Source of the DNA: Anticarsia gemmatalis
Taxonomy: Eukaryota > Arthropoda > Insecta > Lepidoptera > Erebidae
Length of the DNA: 64,000 nt
Direction: 5' to 3'
Assembly (NCBI RefSeq): GCF_050436995.1
Contig: NC_134776.1
Coordinates: 14,487,001 to 14,551,000 of the forward strand
Shown one piece after another: positions 1 to 13,095 of the stretch. Numbering within the stretch: the first letter of the stretch is position 1; every line of letters starts with the position of its first letter. The notes under the pieces were generated by a model that was not told the origin of the DNA, searched no databases, and saw only the letters and a program-made list of their open reading frames with translations. Both the position numbers and the translations under genes were made by a program.

Positions 1-12
1 TTTGTAACACAG

Positions 13-3000
13 GTGTTCAACCAAGTAATAGAAAAATCAGAAAAATGCGATATACTTGAAACTCGCTTGGACATACTCCGCCGTGAGATCACACTAAATG
101 TGTACCGGAATGTCTCGAGGGGGCTGTTTGAGCGGCACAAGCTGGTGTTCAGCTTCCTCTTGAATATGGCTGTGTATATAGACGCCGGTCTCGTGAGATC
201 CGATCAGTGGAACTTTGTACTACGTGGACCAGCCGGCACCAAAGTGGTTAGTACCATCACAACTATTCATAAAATTAAAAGGCCGTGATTACGATTTTCC
301 TTTAGCCTTCGCCCAGTGTTCCCACGTTATGATCATATTAAGCAAAGCTAAAAAAATACCGTGAAAAATGTTTCAACATTAAAAATAATATACTGTCGAT
401 AGGTGCGCTTGCGAGTCCTGATACGTGCATTTTAGGATTTTTCCAGGACAAGCCATAAGCTGTAAAATTAATTAAACGTAACGACGTTAAGTTAAAAGAA
501 CAACATATAGCAGAGAATATTACATTATTCATTTTTTTTATCTAAACATGATACTGACATTTAAAAAGTTTTTGCGTCGCGCGTCGCCTTGAAAAGTTCT
601 TAAAATGCGCAAGTCATCTTTGATAAGTGCACCGACTAAACATATTCGTGGCCATTAATATTGAAAATCTATACTGTAAATATATTTACTAAATTCAACG
701 TGATACGTAGACATCCACGCGTAATGCACTTAACCGTCAAATGTCGTAACGTAGTTTCTCGCCTGTGCTGCTACGCCGTAGCGGCGCTCTACGCGGTGAA
801 TTCTTGGAATATTCTCAGGTCCTGACGTTGACAAAATGTATGCCACATCAATTAGGCCTTCTCGGAGCCCGCAAAGGGTGGTATGTATGAGTATAAAGTG
901 ATACGACACGTGCACTGTGGAGATGTATTACATAAATAAATTTTATAAAAAAAAACAAGGTTTTTTCAATGTTTGTTAAGAAGGATTAGGATTCCGGTGT
1001 TTTAAAGACCTCTAACGCAAAGGTTTGATATTCGAATTCAGGATATTATTTATGAGTTTTTGGGATAATGTGCTGTCCCAATCTACGGGTAAATCGTTAA
1101 TTTATCGTTAATGACTTTATCTATTCATGGATAGAGTTGAACATAGGAAAACAAACAGCTACCTACATGGAAAGAACTTGTGAGAATCACCAGTCACCGC
1201 AGCATTTAATTAAACTCTAAATCACGCGGTAAACGAACACTCTCTACGATGTTTTCCCCGCGGTATTGCGTAGTTTCACAGTTTCACGCCGACAGCGGCA
1301 ACTAGTTGACTGAAAAATCTCTTGAAAAATGTCTTACATTATGAGGTTGAGCGATTATAATATGAGCTACAATTTTTTAAACAAGTATTTATTTTATAGA
1401 AGATGCACAATAATGTGCAGTCCTTTTTAAATTTAAAATAATATCATGAAAGTTTTGATGTCCGGGTAAATGTTTGCTTCTTATCGAGTAGTTGCGTAGT
1501 TTATGAACGAGTTTTGATAATATTTGGAACAGAAAGTCTATAAACTGGCTAAAATAAAATATACTTAATACAAAACTAAAATCGCGCCTTTCCCCCTTAG
1601 TGGTAGGCAGATGTTTGGCATACTTTATATTTAGGGCATATTTTCACGCGAATGAAGTCGGGGACAAACTCAGTTAAAAATATAATTATATTAATTTACA
1701 TATTAAATACATACGTAGGGTACAGTACAGGAGGCTCATGGAACACGGAATAATTGAATACTATTGTCTGCAACAAACAATCAGGTTATGTTAAACTGAT
1801 CTAGCCACTAGCCTGGGCCCGAGCTGACTAATAATACCTGAAACTTAGACAGGCGGAAATGTCGTCAATTAAGAGCCACCGTCGTTTCTCAGTACAAGTG
1901 GCCAGTTTAATTAACATGACGAAGATGCGGTCGCTATTGTGCGGTAGAATGCAATCGAGTCTCTATTCTCAATACATTAAATACAGTTACAAATAATGAT
2001 ATAAGAATTCACATGATAATTTTTTGTACCTAATGCTAGATTTGACCCATGCGGGATCGCGCAAGTGAATTAGTAATATAAAAAAATAATATTGTGATTC
2101 AAAATCGCTTAAAATGTTTACGTATTGGTGACTTTTGCACCTGAATTAGCCCCTTAATATGTGGACATCTACTTGTGTTAATCGTCGAAATTTTTGTCAC
2201 TAAAAATAAATAGCAATTGCTCATTGAAAACTTGAATGGGTAAATGCAGACAAATTGTCGACACCTCCCTCCGCCGTCGTCGGTACGGAAACTAGTAAGA
2301 AAGTCTTAAGAAGTTACGTCAAGTACCCGGACAAAGTTGCACTTGCTTGATTGCAGAACTCTGAGCATAGCTATTAAAGATTCACACAACTTCTACCAAC
2401 TTTTTCTACTTACAATTATATCTAGGCTTTTAGCTTTACCGATGAAGTTCCCTTGTAATTTTACAGCGAGGTACTTTAAAGCGATATGACCAAACTTAAC
2501 GAATAGTATAATAAACTTGGAGCGGCTTTTAACTTTTAACTTTCACCTTGCATGTTTATTATAGGTATAGTTATTAGAATACAGGAATCAACGCAAAACC
2601 GCACTTTACCTTACAATTCTAATTTATAATTGTAGCGACTATAAAATAACTTGTATCAAATTTCATTTACTTATTATGTTCATGGTCTTAGGTACCACCC
2701 CCGAAACCGCAGTGTGAAACGCTAAGTGACCAAATGTGGCTGGCCGCTAGTCACTTGAACGAAATGGATGCGAGCTTCGCAGGACTGCTGAAAGATTGCC
2801 TCAGGAAAATACCAATTACACTCGGGTCCTTTAGTGTGGTAAGTTAAACTCCTATGCATTTTAGCTTGTTTCGAAAATATGTTGTTTAAGAGTAACTTGC
2901 TAAAAAGTATGTTTTAGTTAATATTGTCAGGTTTTCTTCTGTTTTATCGTTAGGTACTTTTTTATTTAGAGCTATTCTATATAACAAGGTACTAAGTACC

Positions 3001-6000
3001 TACTACAACTTTATCGAAGTTTAAACTAGCTCTCGAATGAGATCTTACGCAAGTAACAATATTTGTACATTTACTTAGATTTACTCTTATTAATGACTTT
3101 TTTTTTCAGGAAATTCACGTAGACAAACGAAATCTTACTCCACCCGAAATTGATTGGAACGCAAAACTGACGCCGTTTGAGAAACTAATGATTGTAAAAA
3201 GCTTAAGAGAAGAAAAATTGGTATTTGCTATTGCGCAATATGTCAGCCATTCTTTGGGCTCAGTGTTCATTGAAAGTCCTACGGTACAACTAAACACACT
3301 GTATGTATACTTGTTGAATATTTATCTACCTACACACTTTCTTTTATTTTTTGCGACCCTAGCGCTGCACGAGCACAAAGCACCCGGTATAAGTGGTGCT
3401 TAATATAAAGCGGACCTAGTATAAAATTAGCAACCTTTTGTAACTTACCAATTTTAATATACCTACCGGTTTGGATTTTATCAGAAGAACTATGTTTCGT
3501 TCGTTGTAAACTATTGTTATTAACAAAAAACTACGTATCTTGACTTGTGCATCCAATGAATTAATCATTTAGAAGAACTATGTTTCGTTCGTTGTAAACT
3601 ATTGTTATTAACAAAAAACTACGTATCTTGACTTGTGCATCCAATGAATTAAATCATTTTGATTAGGACAGTCAGATATTGCCATATGAGTTATGACGAT
3701 ATAAGCAAGTACCTACCTATACTTTTGAATACCTTTGTCAGCCATTAAAAAACAATTTACAAAAGGCTACTAGTGATGAAGTCCCAACTAATATTCATTA
3801 TAAATGTGAGATTAACTGTCTGTCAGTCTCTTTTTCATGAATAAACCGCTAAACCGATTTAGACGAAATTTTCTACCCCGGAAATTGCGCCTAATGAGTA
3901 ATGACCCATAAAACTATACCACGCATACGGAGTCGCGGATAGAAGTTAGTTTGCCGCAAATTATCAATTAAAGTTTCGAAAAATACTACTAAAAATGTGT
4001 GGGACTGGGACGTACCTACTTACATCTCAATGAAAATAAAATTGGTCACTGACGTCTGTTTATGATATTTGGAGATCACTATTTTGTCAAGTGCTTTTAC
4101 CTACATGATGCACAGAGAAACAAACTTTTTCAAAGTTGGCTATCGGCTTACCCGATTTTAATGACTTACTACTGAAGATGAAGCAGTTTGGAGGGTTATA
4201 GTGGCTTACACTATATCGCAGAAACATTATGGGTTCTCGCTTGAAAATCTGCAAGTCGGAACATACGTCTACTTCTTATTAAGAGGATAAAGCAAGTTTG
4301 CTGTAGTGCTTACTTCAGGAGTTTTATTTGCCCCATGGCTGTCTATGTTGCTAACATTGACTGTCAGTTAAGTGTATTAGAAAATCTACTGATTTCATAG
4401 ACAAGGGTTCCGTTTACTCATGGGATGTTCGGAAGTGAGATGATTAGAAGGAATTATGGTCGCAAGTAAAAACAGTAAATATCGATAAATAGACTTTATT
4501 GAATATTAATACATATACATTTAGGTACACAGCTACGGTTACAATTCACAAAATAATGTCTACTTTTCGATACTACCACTTATTGTTTTGAACAATAGTG
4601 GTAGGTAATTTATCACAAACATTTGAATTTATCACGTTAAATTCGCAATTTGAACATCAGAAAATGTCGGACAAATATAGGTATATCAAGAAGGTCAATC
4701 TAACGTTTAGGTACATGAAGTCTACGTACTATTATACTTTGTCTTATAATATAATAATGGGCGCTGGCAAGATTACGTATTCGCGTAAAGAAAAACATAA
4801 ATTGCAATTACAAAATAATTACTAATTAGAGTAAGTAGGATAATCAAAATAATTTTACTCAAATTTTGAATCAGAAATTTTTTATTTGTCTTTAAAATCA
4901 ACCGACGAAGATGGCTAGAAAACACAGTTTATCAAAACTTTCGAGTATTCAAACTAAAAGTTATGTCAAGTTTATAGATACTAATACCAACGCCCAAATG
5001 CAATCAATATATTATTAAGAATATTTTGTGAATACAGAGATAAATGTAATCTTTTATAACATATCTACGATTATATCTTACTATTTAATATAATGACATT
5101 GAATAACATCTGCAACAAACCATTTTCATTCGGGATTCCACAATCAAGTGGCACTATCCAGAAGGCAGACATGAACGTATATATTGTTATTTTGAAATCA
5201 ATGTTTATCCAAATAATAATAGTGAATAGTGCAGAGTCGCATGCGCATTATCTAGAGCTAACCTCGAAAAGTAATTGATTTATATAGACGGCCGAATAAT
5301 ACGATATATAAGATTTTTTAGTTCAGTCTGATACAAAGATATACGCACATCCAAATGCCTACATCTTATAAGCTCGATTGTGGTCCACTCTCACTCTCAT
5401 ACACGAGCAGATCAAAACTTAAGTCTAGATTGCCAACACAGCACAAAAATCTACTTTATAATCATTATTTTTACCATCACATTAATTTCGAATATAATAT
5501 TCTACGTAATACACACTTATTAAAATATTATAATATTACGTGTTTTAATAACACTTTGACCTAACTAACTCATTTGAATCCGGTCGTAATTAGAGAGATA
5601 AACCAATGTCAGTTACTTTATATTGACTTGAAATTTTGATTAATTTTTTTAGACATCTACTATTTTTTTTTATTTATTTGAGTATTTATTTAACACTGAG
5701 ACTAGACAATACAGCAAAATTTTACATATATTGTAAGACTTACAGAACAGGTATGGGTTCAAGCTTTTCATAAGCATATAATATATTTACGTTATACAAT
5801 CACATACATATAAATATAATAATTTGTCAATAAGTATAGAGTACCCCATTTTATAACAACATTCAGAAATAACATAGCAAATCAAATTTGATTCTGGAAT
5901 GTGCTGGAAAACGAAAATACTACTGGGATAAAGTCCTTGATGTCTCATACCAAATATATAGGTAGGAGACATTTCAATGAAAGCACATGTCGATCATTGA

Positions 6001-9000
6001 AGGCGCACCGAGAGCATTTAATGCCTGGTGCTGTGGGCATGGCGTTAGACAACCACACTAGGATCCCACGCATACTTGATCTTATGGGATCCCAGATCGC
6101 TCAAGATGCGCATATCCTCATTGGGTATCGTGAAATTCAGGGCAATGTTATCCTTGATGTGGCGCGGGTCAGTAGATTTGGGTATAACTGCAATGTCCTG
6201 CTGCAATGCCCAGCGCAGTAACACTTGAGCATTAGTGACCTCAAGCTTATTGGCAATCTTGGTGACCAAGGGATGCTTGAGTAGGGAATCATTATTGGCG
6301 GATGTTCCACCCAGAGAGCAATAAGCTTGGAGCAAAATGTCATTTTCTTTGCAATAATCGAGGAGCTCCTGCTGATGGTAAAATGGGTGCCATTCAACCT
6401 GTGAACCAAAAAAAAAACAGAAAAACATGTAGATATTTCTCAGATGAGAAATCGTAACAAAATGAGTAAGAAAACGTCTAATAAGTACCTGGTTAACGGC
6501 AGGTATTACTCCATGGTTGCTTCTAAGGAGTTGCTGGAGATGCTTCACAGTGAAGTTTGACACTCCTATGGCATTAACAAGTCCATTGTCATACAGATCT
6601 ACAAGACTTGCCCAAGTCATGTTACGAATATCAATATTTCGCTTATCATCGCATGCCAGTTTAGCAGTGCCAGGGAAGTGGATTAAATACAAGTCAACAT
6701 AATCCAATCCCAAGTTATCAAGAGAGTGTTTGTAAGCCTTCCTTACTACTTCGAGTGAACCATGATCAGACGGAGCTGCAAATGTAAACCAAACAATAAT
6801 CAAAATGAAGGTATAAATAAAATACGATAATTCATTTTATTATTGTAAAGAAATGAAATTTACATAGTTTGGTTGTGATGAAGATCTCCTCGCGCTCTAG
6901 GCCATACTTGGGCAATAATGTTTGAAAAGCTTTTTTCAGGTGTCCCTCGTTGTGGTACACGGCCGCAGTATCTGTACAAGAGATATTAATTGATTCCTTT
7001 TCCTATTCCTATTAAGTATAAATATTATGTGAAGTTGATTGTCCAAATAAATTACCAAACATGCGGTACCCAGCAGCAAGTGCTTCGTCCACCACTTTCA
7101 TGATAACATCGCCACACCTAATTCTATAGGTGCCAACTGAAAATAAAATTTAATGTTAATGCTGAATAAATTATAATTAGTTACATTCATTTTATTGTAA
7201 CTACTGACCACTGAACTGATTTGACACTGAAATGTTGAAGTGCTTTTACAAAATTAAAATACTCTCCAATTTCTATGTATATTGGTAAAATGTTCATGTT
7301 GAAAGGTATCAGTCTGTAAATTCTGAATAATATAGCATTTTGCATTATTAAAGTTTCAAGCTATGTACGCCAGCAAAATAAAGTCGCGATGTTTTCGTGG
7401 TGAGAATATAATATATCATTTCTTTTATTATTCTGTATTTCTAAACACTACACCTCTTTTACAAGTTTCAGAACTAGTAACTTCAGTAACTTGTGTCAAA
7501 AGTTAGTTTAAAACTAAACTTAGAAAATGTAAACTTCAGCATTTAAGATCCCTTCAAACTCTCTATTTTATAGTATTTTAATATACTTTTACAGCATTTC
7601 AATCGAAAATCATCTCACATTAGTAAGATTAAACAAAAAGTAAATATAATTGTGCCTACACATCATAATTTTTAGTTTTAAACAAACAGCACGCGCGACA
7701 ACAAAGTTGTGACAACTTCCGATAACTATTCATTATAACCTCAGACTTGATCAGAACTTCAACAAACTTAACATGTTTACAACGCCAGCAGAAGGAAAAT
7801 GTTTTGTAAAGCGAATATTTATGGAATACAGGTCAGGTCAAATTACGCACAGTTCTTAAAATTTAAGTATTCATACTTACAGCCAACACCGGGTATGGTG
7901 GTTCCGTTGTTCAGTGTGAACTTTGTTGTTGTGTAAGATTCTGGATCCATGGCGGTCGCCATGCTTCTCTCACATCACCTAAAGTTTACAGATAGCAATA
8001 ATAACTTCACTTATCAGTCACTACGAGTCACGACTATTCCGGCCGGCAGATGCAGAACGACTAACTGTAGCGCGGCGAGCGGCAACAACTACACAAACAT
8101 CAAACTCGTTTATATTGCCGCCTCGCACCGAATCTAACTTCACGCGGGAAAACAAGTTTGCTTTCCTTGTCTAGCTTATTGCTTCTTGCATAGAGTAGAA
8201 GCGAACGAAATGAAATGTCAAATTGACACAACTCACACCACCCGCAATTCCCCCTCTCACGATTCCATAGAGATGTAAATAACAGCTAAATATTTTTTAG
8301 GTTCAACGTTGAGCGCTCTTTTAAACGCTATTATATTATAAATGCAATAAGGCAAAAAAACAAGATTTTATTCAAAGATACCAACAACTGTAAAAAAAAC
8401 CCTAAACAGTTTCATTAAAAAATTCTTCTAGTTTAGAAGAAAAACCACTTCAATTATTAGTATACACCATGTGTAGTAAAACTTCTCGATTTAGAATTGG
8501 CAATGAGAATAAATCCCAAGTATTACGTTTCTACTTTCAGTAACTATAAGTAATCCATCTTTGTAATAATAGTAGAGAGGTAACACGTAAAATGTTATCA
8601 GTGGCACTTTTATAACGTTATGTATGGGGTTGTAAATTAAGCCCATCCCTATGGTCTCAAGGTGTCACATTCACTTGAAGGCTTTTTTAGAGGGTTGCCA
8701 ACGTTGGCATTATTCCCCGGATACCAATAAATAATTAGATAAATAGCATGATGTTGGGTAAATTAAAAATAGAATTGCAATTAAGTACAAAAACCAAAAC
8801 TTTCTGAAGTTTCGGTGCCTGGGGGGTAAAAAGGGGTGTCGGCAATTATATGTATCTGAACTAAACCACCTTTCATTATTTTTAGGTACAATGACACAGC
8901 GTCAACGATCCCGCTCGTATTTGTTTTAAGCACGGGGTCGGATCCGTTTGGAGCATTCCAAAAGTTTGCTACTGAAATGGACATGCGGGAACGATTGCAT

Positions 9001-12000
9001 TCTATTTCTCTTGGGCAAGGGCAAGGGCCGGTCGCTGAAAAGATGATAATGAGCGCGAAACCTAAAGGCGACTGGATATTCCTACAAGTATTTTAGAAAC
9101 TTCTAAAATAATAATATTGCTAGTCAAAATTAAGGTGAAGGTAATTAATTTTTTTGACTTCCAGAATTGTCACTTGGCTGCTTCATGGATGTTAAGTCTA
9201 GAACTCATTGTAGCCAACATGGGTAGTGAACAAGGTGGGGTGTTACATCAGGACTTTAGACTTTTCCTTAGTTCGATGCCAACACCCAAATTTCCCGTGT
9301 CTGTCTTGCAAAACTCTGTTAAAGTCACTAATGAACCACCGAAGGGTTTGAAAGCAAACGTAAAAAGAGCACTGATAGAAATGGAACCGGACTTTTTTGA
9401 AAATCACGGTATGCGCCTTTTTACATACCTACATTTATCTTATTCTGGTTAACATTACGGTAGTTAGCCCAAAAATGTGGACAGAAGTGTATGAAGTAGT
9501 TACATACTAAATACCTACATAGGTATAAGTTTGGTAGATATTATTTCTTATAAGTACTTAGCAGAAACCAGACACGTATGAAATTCTGAACAAGTAAAAA
9601 CATTCAATGTGACCCGAAAATCCAACCTAAGGAGGTTTCAGGTTCGATTTTCGGGTCGTGGGAAAGACAATAAATACAAGAAGGCAATCCGCTCAGACGT
9701 AGGTAACAGAGAGACAGAAATATTCAAACTTTTGAACATCTGTTTTTTTATTTGATTTGGGGATCATTTTATTCGACTGATTAATTCTAATTAGGTTTCA
9801 AATGTAATCGGTTCGATGCCTACTAACTTTAAGCACTTTCATAATTACATCCGTAGAGAGACGGTTTTGTCTTTTAGGTCTGGTTCTATTTTATTTAACT
9901 TTGAAAGATAACAGTCGTTTAGCCATGTCAAAGGCCCTCGGGCGGCTTGAACAACTTTGACACTAGGTTGACCACTAAATAACTAACTAACTATACGACA
10001 GATAGACAAATTTAACTTTGTTCTTTTGTTTACAGTGCTGGGCCAAGACTGGCGTACAATGCTCTTCGGCATCTGCATGTTCCACGCCATAATTCAAGAA
10101 CGGAAAAAGTTCGGACCACTTGGGTGGAACATAACATATGAGTTTAACAACAGTGATCGAGAGTGCGCCATGCTCAATTTACAAATGTTTTGTGAAGACG
10201 GTCATATACCATGGGACGCGTTGGAGTATATCACTAGTAAGCTAGCTTTATGCAATTTATATTTCGATACGACATTTTAAAGCAAGTAGTCTGTTGATAT
10301 AAATAGGTGCCTGACATTCCCCGCAGGTAGGCAGTGAGTGCTATACTTAGATAAACGTATTACCAAACTCAGAGTTGTTACGGACCAATCCTAGGATAAA
10401 TCTTACTATCATTAAACGTCTCCCTTGACTCGAACCCTCTCGCTCTCCATCTCATTTCATTTCATCGTTAAGTAATTCTTTAATCGTGCCTGTGATGCCA
10501 GAGTACCATTTCCTTCGTAGGTTTGATCACATACGGTGGTCGTGTGACGGACATGTGGGACCAACGATGCTTGACTACTATATTAAAACTGTTCTTCGCA
10601 CCGCCCACTCTTGAAGAGGGATATGCATACTCAAAGTCCGGCAAGTATTACTGTCCGAGATCAGACAAACTTGAAGATTATAGAAATTATATCGACAGTT
10701 TGCCGGTTATTGAAGACCCTGAAGTATTTGGAATGCATGATAACGCTAATATTGCATTCGAGGTGAGTTAGTCGACGCTGACTTTGCTTCTCGATAACCT
10801 AACTTGTTTTTTTTTTATTATAATCATTCAACACATTCATTGGTTTAATTTTCTGCTTTAGAACAAAGAAACGAATACGCTTATTCAAACGATAGTAGAC
10901 GTTCAGCCGAGAACAGAGGGGTCAGGAGGTGGCGAGACTCCGGATCAGATCGTGTGGCGTATTTGCGACCAGACGCGGGCTAGGATCGTTAGAGGCATCG
11001 ATAAATCTCTCATCTTTCCTGATCTTATGATACCAGACAGTATGGGCCAGCTACACTCGCTTACTACAGTACTTCTGCACGAAACAGATAGGTTTAATAC
11101 TCTGTTAACGCTGATACATACCTCGCTCAACGAACTTCAAAAAGCCATCAAAGTAAGTTTATCTTTAAATGTAGTCCAGTTAATCATTTATGACATCTCT
11201 TACATAACTATTTATTCTACATCTTCGATCTCAGGGTGTCGTAGTAATGTCGGAAGCTTTTGAGGAAGTGTTTACGGCTTTCATGAACAACAGAGTGCCT
11301 AACATGTGGCATAAAAAGGGATACAATTCTTTGAAATCACTTGGAAGTTGGATCCATGACTTAACATTGAGAGTTGACTTCATAGAGGTAAGGAGAATAT
11401 AGAATTAATTACGTCTTCAAGAATTTGAAGTTCTTCGTGCATTGGAGCCAGCCTAGCCAGGCATGCTAGTGTTTATTTAAGGCCGTTTGCTAAAACCCGG
11501 CCTCCCTATAATCACAGAAAGAAAATGTCCATATTATATGTACATAACATGTATTATATTTATGGTGCAAAATCTACTTAATCTTATTTATTAATTGTAG
11601 GTATTATTTACAAATATTGTGTTTTCAGAAATGGCTCGTGGACGGGCCGCAGCCAAGCAGCTGGGTGTCGGGACTGTTCTTCCCTCAGGGTTTGCTGACA
11701 GGCTCACTACAATCCTATGCACGTCGATACCGCGTACCTATCGATGCGCTCATGTTTGATTTTCATCCTAAGCAAATATTTTTATCACAGGATGATATTT
11801 ATACGCAAAATAAGAAAAAGAAGGTACGTACAGTGACTTTTAATTTTACTATTTTTCTCTGGTCTCTGAATGGCAACGGCGCAGGTGGCACGATATTTTG
11901 ACGACAATGCAGGTCCTTCGTGGTGGGAAGTCGCACAGCATTGTGCACAGGGAGATTAGGTATAAAAGAGGAGAGGCCTCTGCCTAGTAATGGGGCACGC

Positions 12001-12584
12001 AAACAGCAGCTAATTTAAAAAAAACATCCGTAATAATCAATATCATTAACGAGTCGTGAGTCATTATATAAAATTACACCTTATTGTTAATGTTGCAGGA
12101 GGGTGTGAACGTATTTTCCAGTCTAGAATTACCTGAAGATGGTGTCAATATCCACGGCTTATTTATTGACGCGGGCCGGTGGGACATACAACGAGGCCTT
12201 CTTGTAGATGCCTATGCCGGTGAGCACACTTATTACCTTACGCATTCTTGTCATGACGAAACTTATTAAACTTAGCTACAAAACAGTGGGTCAAAGTATT
12301 TTCTCTCTGTCCTCCATTTTATACAATATCAAAATCTAATTCCACTCTGTGCAGGACAAATGAACCCTCCACTGCCAGTGGTATGGTTCCAGCCCGTGTT
12401 AACACTACCGAAGCCTGACCCGCGCTATGACGCACCGCTCTACAAAACTTCAGAAAGAGCAGGCACGTTGTCCACTACTGGCCACAGTACTAACTTTGTA
12501 CTCCCTGTGCTTTTACCTTCGCATCAACATGCCAGCTACTGGATCATACGTGGCACAGCTCTTCTAACACAAGTCACCGACTGA
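13..12584 (+). CDS. DNAH6: Axonemal dynein heavy chain, DNAH6-like (C-terminal 816 residues; 5' part outside window)
   Basis: Motor subunit of an inner-arm axonemal dynein, which drives sliding of ciliary or sperm-tail microtubules with ATP. I read twelve exons: 13-246, 2692-2838, 3110-3300, 8886-9087, 9165-9408, 10036-10236, 10521-10762, 10862-11152, 11235-11387, 11629-11823, 12099-12219 and 12355-12584. All have AG/GT borders and the phases join exactly (2451 nt, 817 codons with stop). The piece begins near the end of the AAA5 region (motif NVYRNVSRGLFERHKLVFSF) and runs through AAA6 to the C-terminal domain. Diagnostic strings are PLVFVLSTGSDP, SLGQGQGPVAEKM, NCHLAASWM, LQNSVKVTNEPPKG, FHAIIQERKKFGPLGWN, ITYGGRVTDMWDQRC and a closing TLSTTGHSTNFV. 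These fit remembered vertebrate DNAH6 better than DNAH1, DNAH3 or DNAH7, so the paralogue call is good but not proven. No break is seen in the part present. The nucleotide-binding AAA1 region lies upstream, outside the window. Confidence 0.93.
247..2691 (+). other. DNAH6 intron, 2.4 kb, no gene seen
   Basis: The intron runs from a GTTAGT donor at 247 to a TTAG acceptor at 2690-2691. It is AT-rich with scattered stops in all frames. I see no convincing exon, RNA gene or intact mobile element in it. Confidence 0.7.
3483..3658. repeat. 88-bp tandem duplication
   Basis: Two adjacent copies start at 3483 and 3571, each beginning AGAAGAACTATGTTTCG and ending near TGAATTAATCATTT. They are almost identical, with one extra A near the end of the second copy, so the duplication is recent. 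It lies in a DNAH6 intron and does not affect coding sequence. Confidence 0.95.
3775..3965 (+). repeat. Degenerate lepidopteran interspersed repeat
   Basis: The stretch holds TCTGTCAGTCTC, then a segment like AAACCGCTAAACCGATTTAG, and ends GAGTCGCGGATAGAAGTTAGT. This order is typical of a very common lepidopteran repeat that I remember as a non-autonomous or LINE-tail element. The class is uncertain, and the copy is old and diverged. Confidence 0.5.
5685..5690 (-). terminator. Candidate poly(A) signal of the aldo-keto reductase gene
   Basis: An AATAAA hexamer on the minus strand (TTTATT at 5685-5690 on plus), about 355 bases beyond the stop codon. A second one lies at 5673-5678. Both are plausible 3' ends, but AT-rich DNA gives such hexamers often. 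Confidence 0.4.
6045..7962 (-). CDS. Aldo-keto reductase (AKR1/AKR2 family), nested in a DNAH6 intron
   Basis: NADPH-dependent cytosolic oxidoreductase that reduces carbonyl groups to alcohols. Five exons are read on the minus strand: 7962-7881, 7136-7056, 6971-6864, 6775-6489 and 6398-6045. All have GT-AG borders and consistent phases, giving 303 residues from the ATG at 7962, or 299 from the in-frame ATG at 7950. An in-frame stop lies just upstream of the first. The catalytic tetrad is complete: Asp51 in MFDTAAVYHNE, Tyr56, Lys85 in FITTKL and His119 in LYLIHFPG (299-residue numbering). Further family signatures are AIGVSNF, NQVEWHPF and VIPKSTDP. Length is slightly under the usual 310-320. 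The closest remembered relatives are insect AKR2E enzymes (3-dehydroecdysone reductase type) and proteins annotated 1,5-anhydro-D-fructose reductase-like. The natural substrate cannot be told from sequence. Confidence 0.92.
9630..9665 (+). repeat. Possible tRNA-like SINE fragment (B-box like)
   Basis: AGGTTCGATTTTCGGGTCG resembles a Pol III B box (GGTTCGANNCC) as found in tRNA-derived SINEs. No convincing A box or tRNA cloverleaf surrounds it. The call is weak. Confidence 0.25.
9916..10010 (+). repeat. 5'-truncated copy of the 5S-like SINE (3' body only)
   Basis: AGCCATGTCAAAGGCC, GGCGGCTTGAACAACTTTGA and CACTAGGTTGACCACTAA match the 3' body of the longer element at 40191-40460, and the copy ends in a similar GACAGATAGAC tail. 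The 5S-like head is missing. It sits in the DNAH6 intron between exons 9165-9408 and 10036-10236. Confidence 0.75.
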
Positions 12585-12894
12585 GGGGTCTAGCCAATAT
12601 GTTAATTAAGGTTAGGTTACTTACGCGCATTACAACATTTCAATTGTTTTGGTACATTATACAATATTGTGCTTTGCTAATTTATATAGTATGTATATTT
12701 GTATGTAATATCTTGTGTTAATTTAATATACAACCTCGTCTTAAAATGTTTTATTTTTGACTAGCGGTTATGCCAGTGTTTGGCATAATTCGAATTGCGA
12801 ACATAAATAACATTTTACGAATTCGAATAATGCCTGTTGTTCAAATAGTTAGGTTCCGGACATTACCTACATGACATTATCACCTACATTTATA

Positions 12895-13095
12895 CAGACA
12901 CTAGCTTTTACCCTCGACTTCGTCCGCCACCTGAATTTTAAAGACAAAAAAAGGTTAAAAGGTAAAAAGTAGACTATGTTTTATCTCGGGTATCAAAATA
13001 TCTCCATATCAAATTTCTTGCAAATTGGTTCAGTAGTTTAGGCGTGATTGATAGCAGACAGACGGAGTTACTTTCACATTTATAATATTAATGTG
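12895..13095 (-). repeat. Degenerate lepidopteran interspersed repeat
   Basis: It reads ACTAGCTTTTACCCTCGACT then TCGTCCGCCACC, an AAGTAGACTATG stretch, GGTTCAGTAGTTTAGGCGTG and GACAGACGGAGTTACTTTC, ending ATAATATTAATGTGGAT. That is the reverse orientation of the repeats near 51500-52500 and a very familiar lepidopteran sequence. Its class is uncertain to me. Confidence 0.6.

Larger units (their letters stand above)
3301..8885 (+). other. Large DNAH6 intron hosting a nested antisense gene
   Basis: The donor is GTATGT at 3301 and the acceptor TTTTTAG ends at 8885. The flanking exons join in phase to give LNTLYNDTASTIPLVFV, which matches the uninterrupted dynein sequence, so nothing is missing between them. 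The intron holds an 88-bp tandem duplication, a lepidopteran interspersed repeat and, from 5685 to about 8000, a complete aldo-keto reductase gene on the minus strand. Confidence 0.85.

Noticed and set aside
4598..4825. A 75-codon plus frame in the DNAH6 intron
   Set aside because: AT-rich, with no domain, splice or start-context support. The same holds for 5093-5278, 5355-5564 and 19231-19464.
5901..6221. A 106-codon plus-strand frame
   Set aside because: It lies antisense to the last exon of the aldo-keto reductase, whose catalytic and family motifs read clearly on the other strand.
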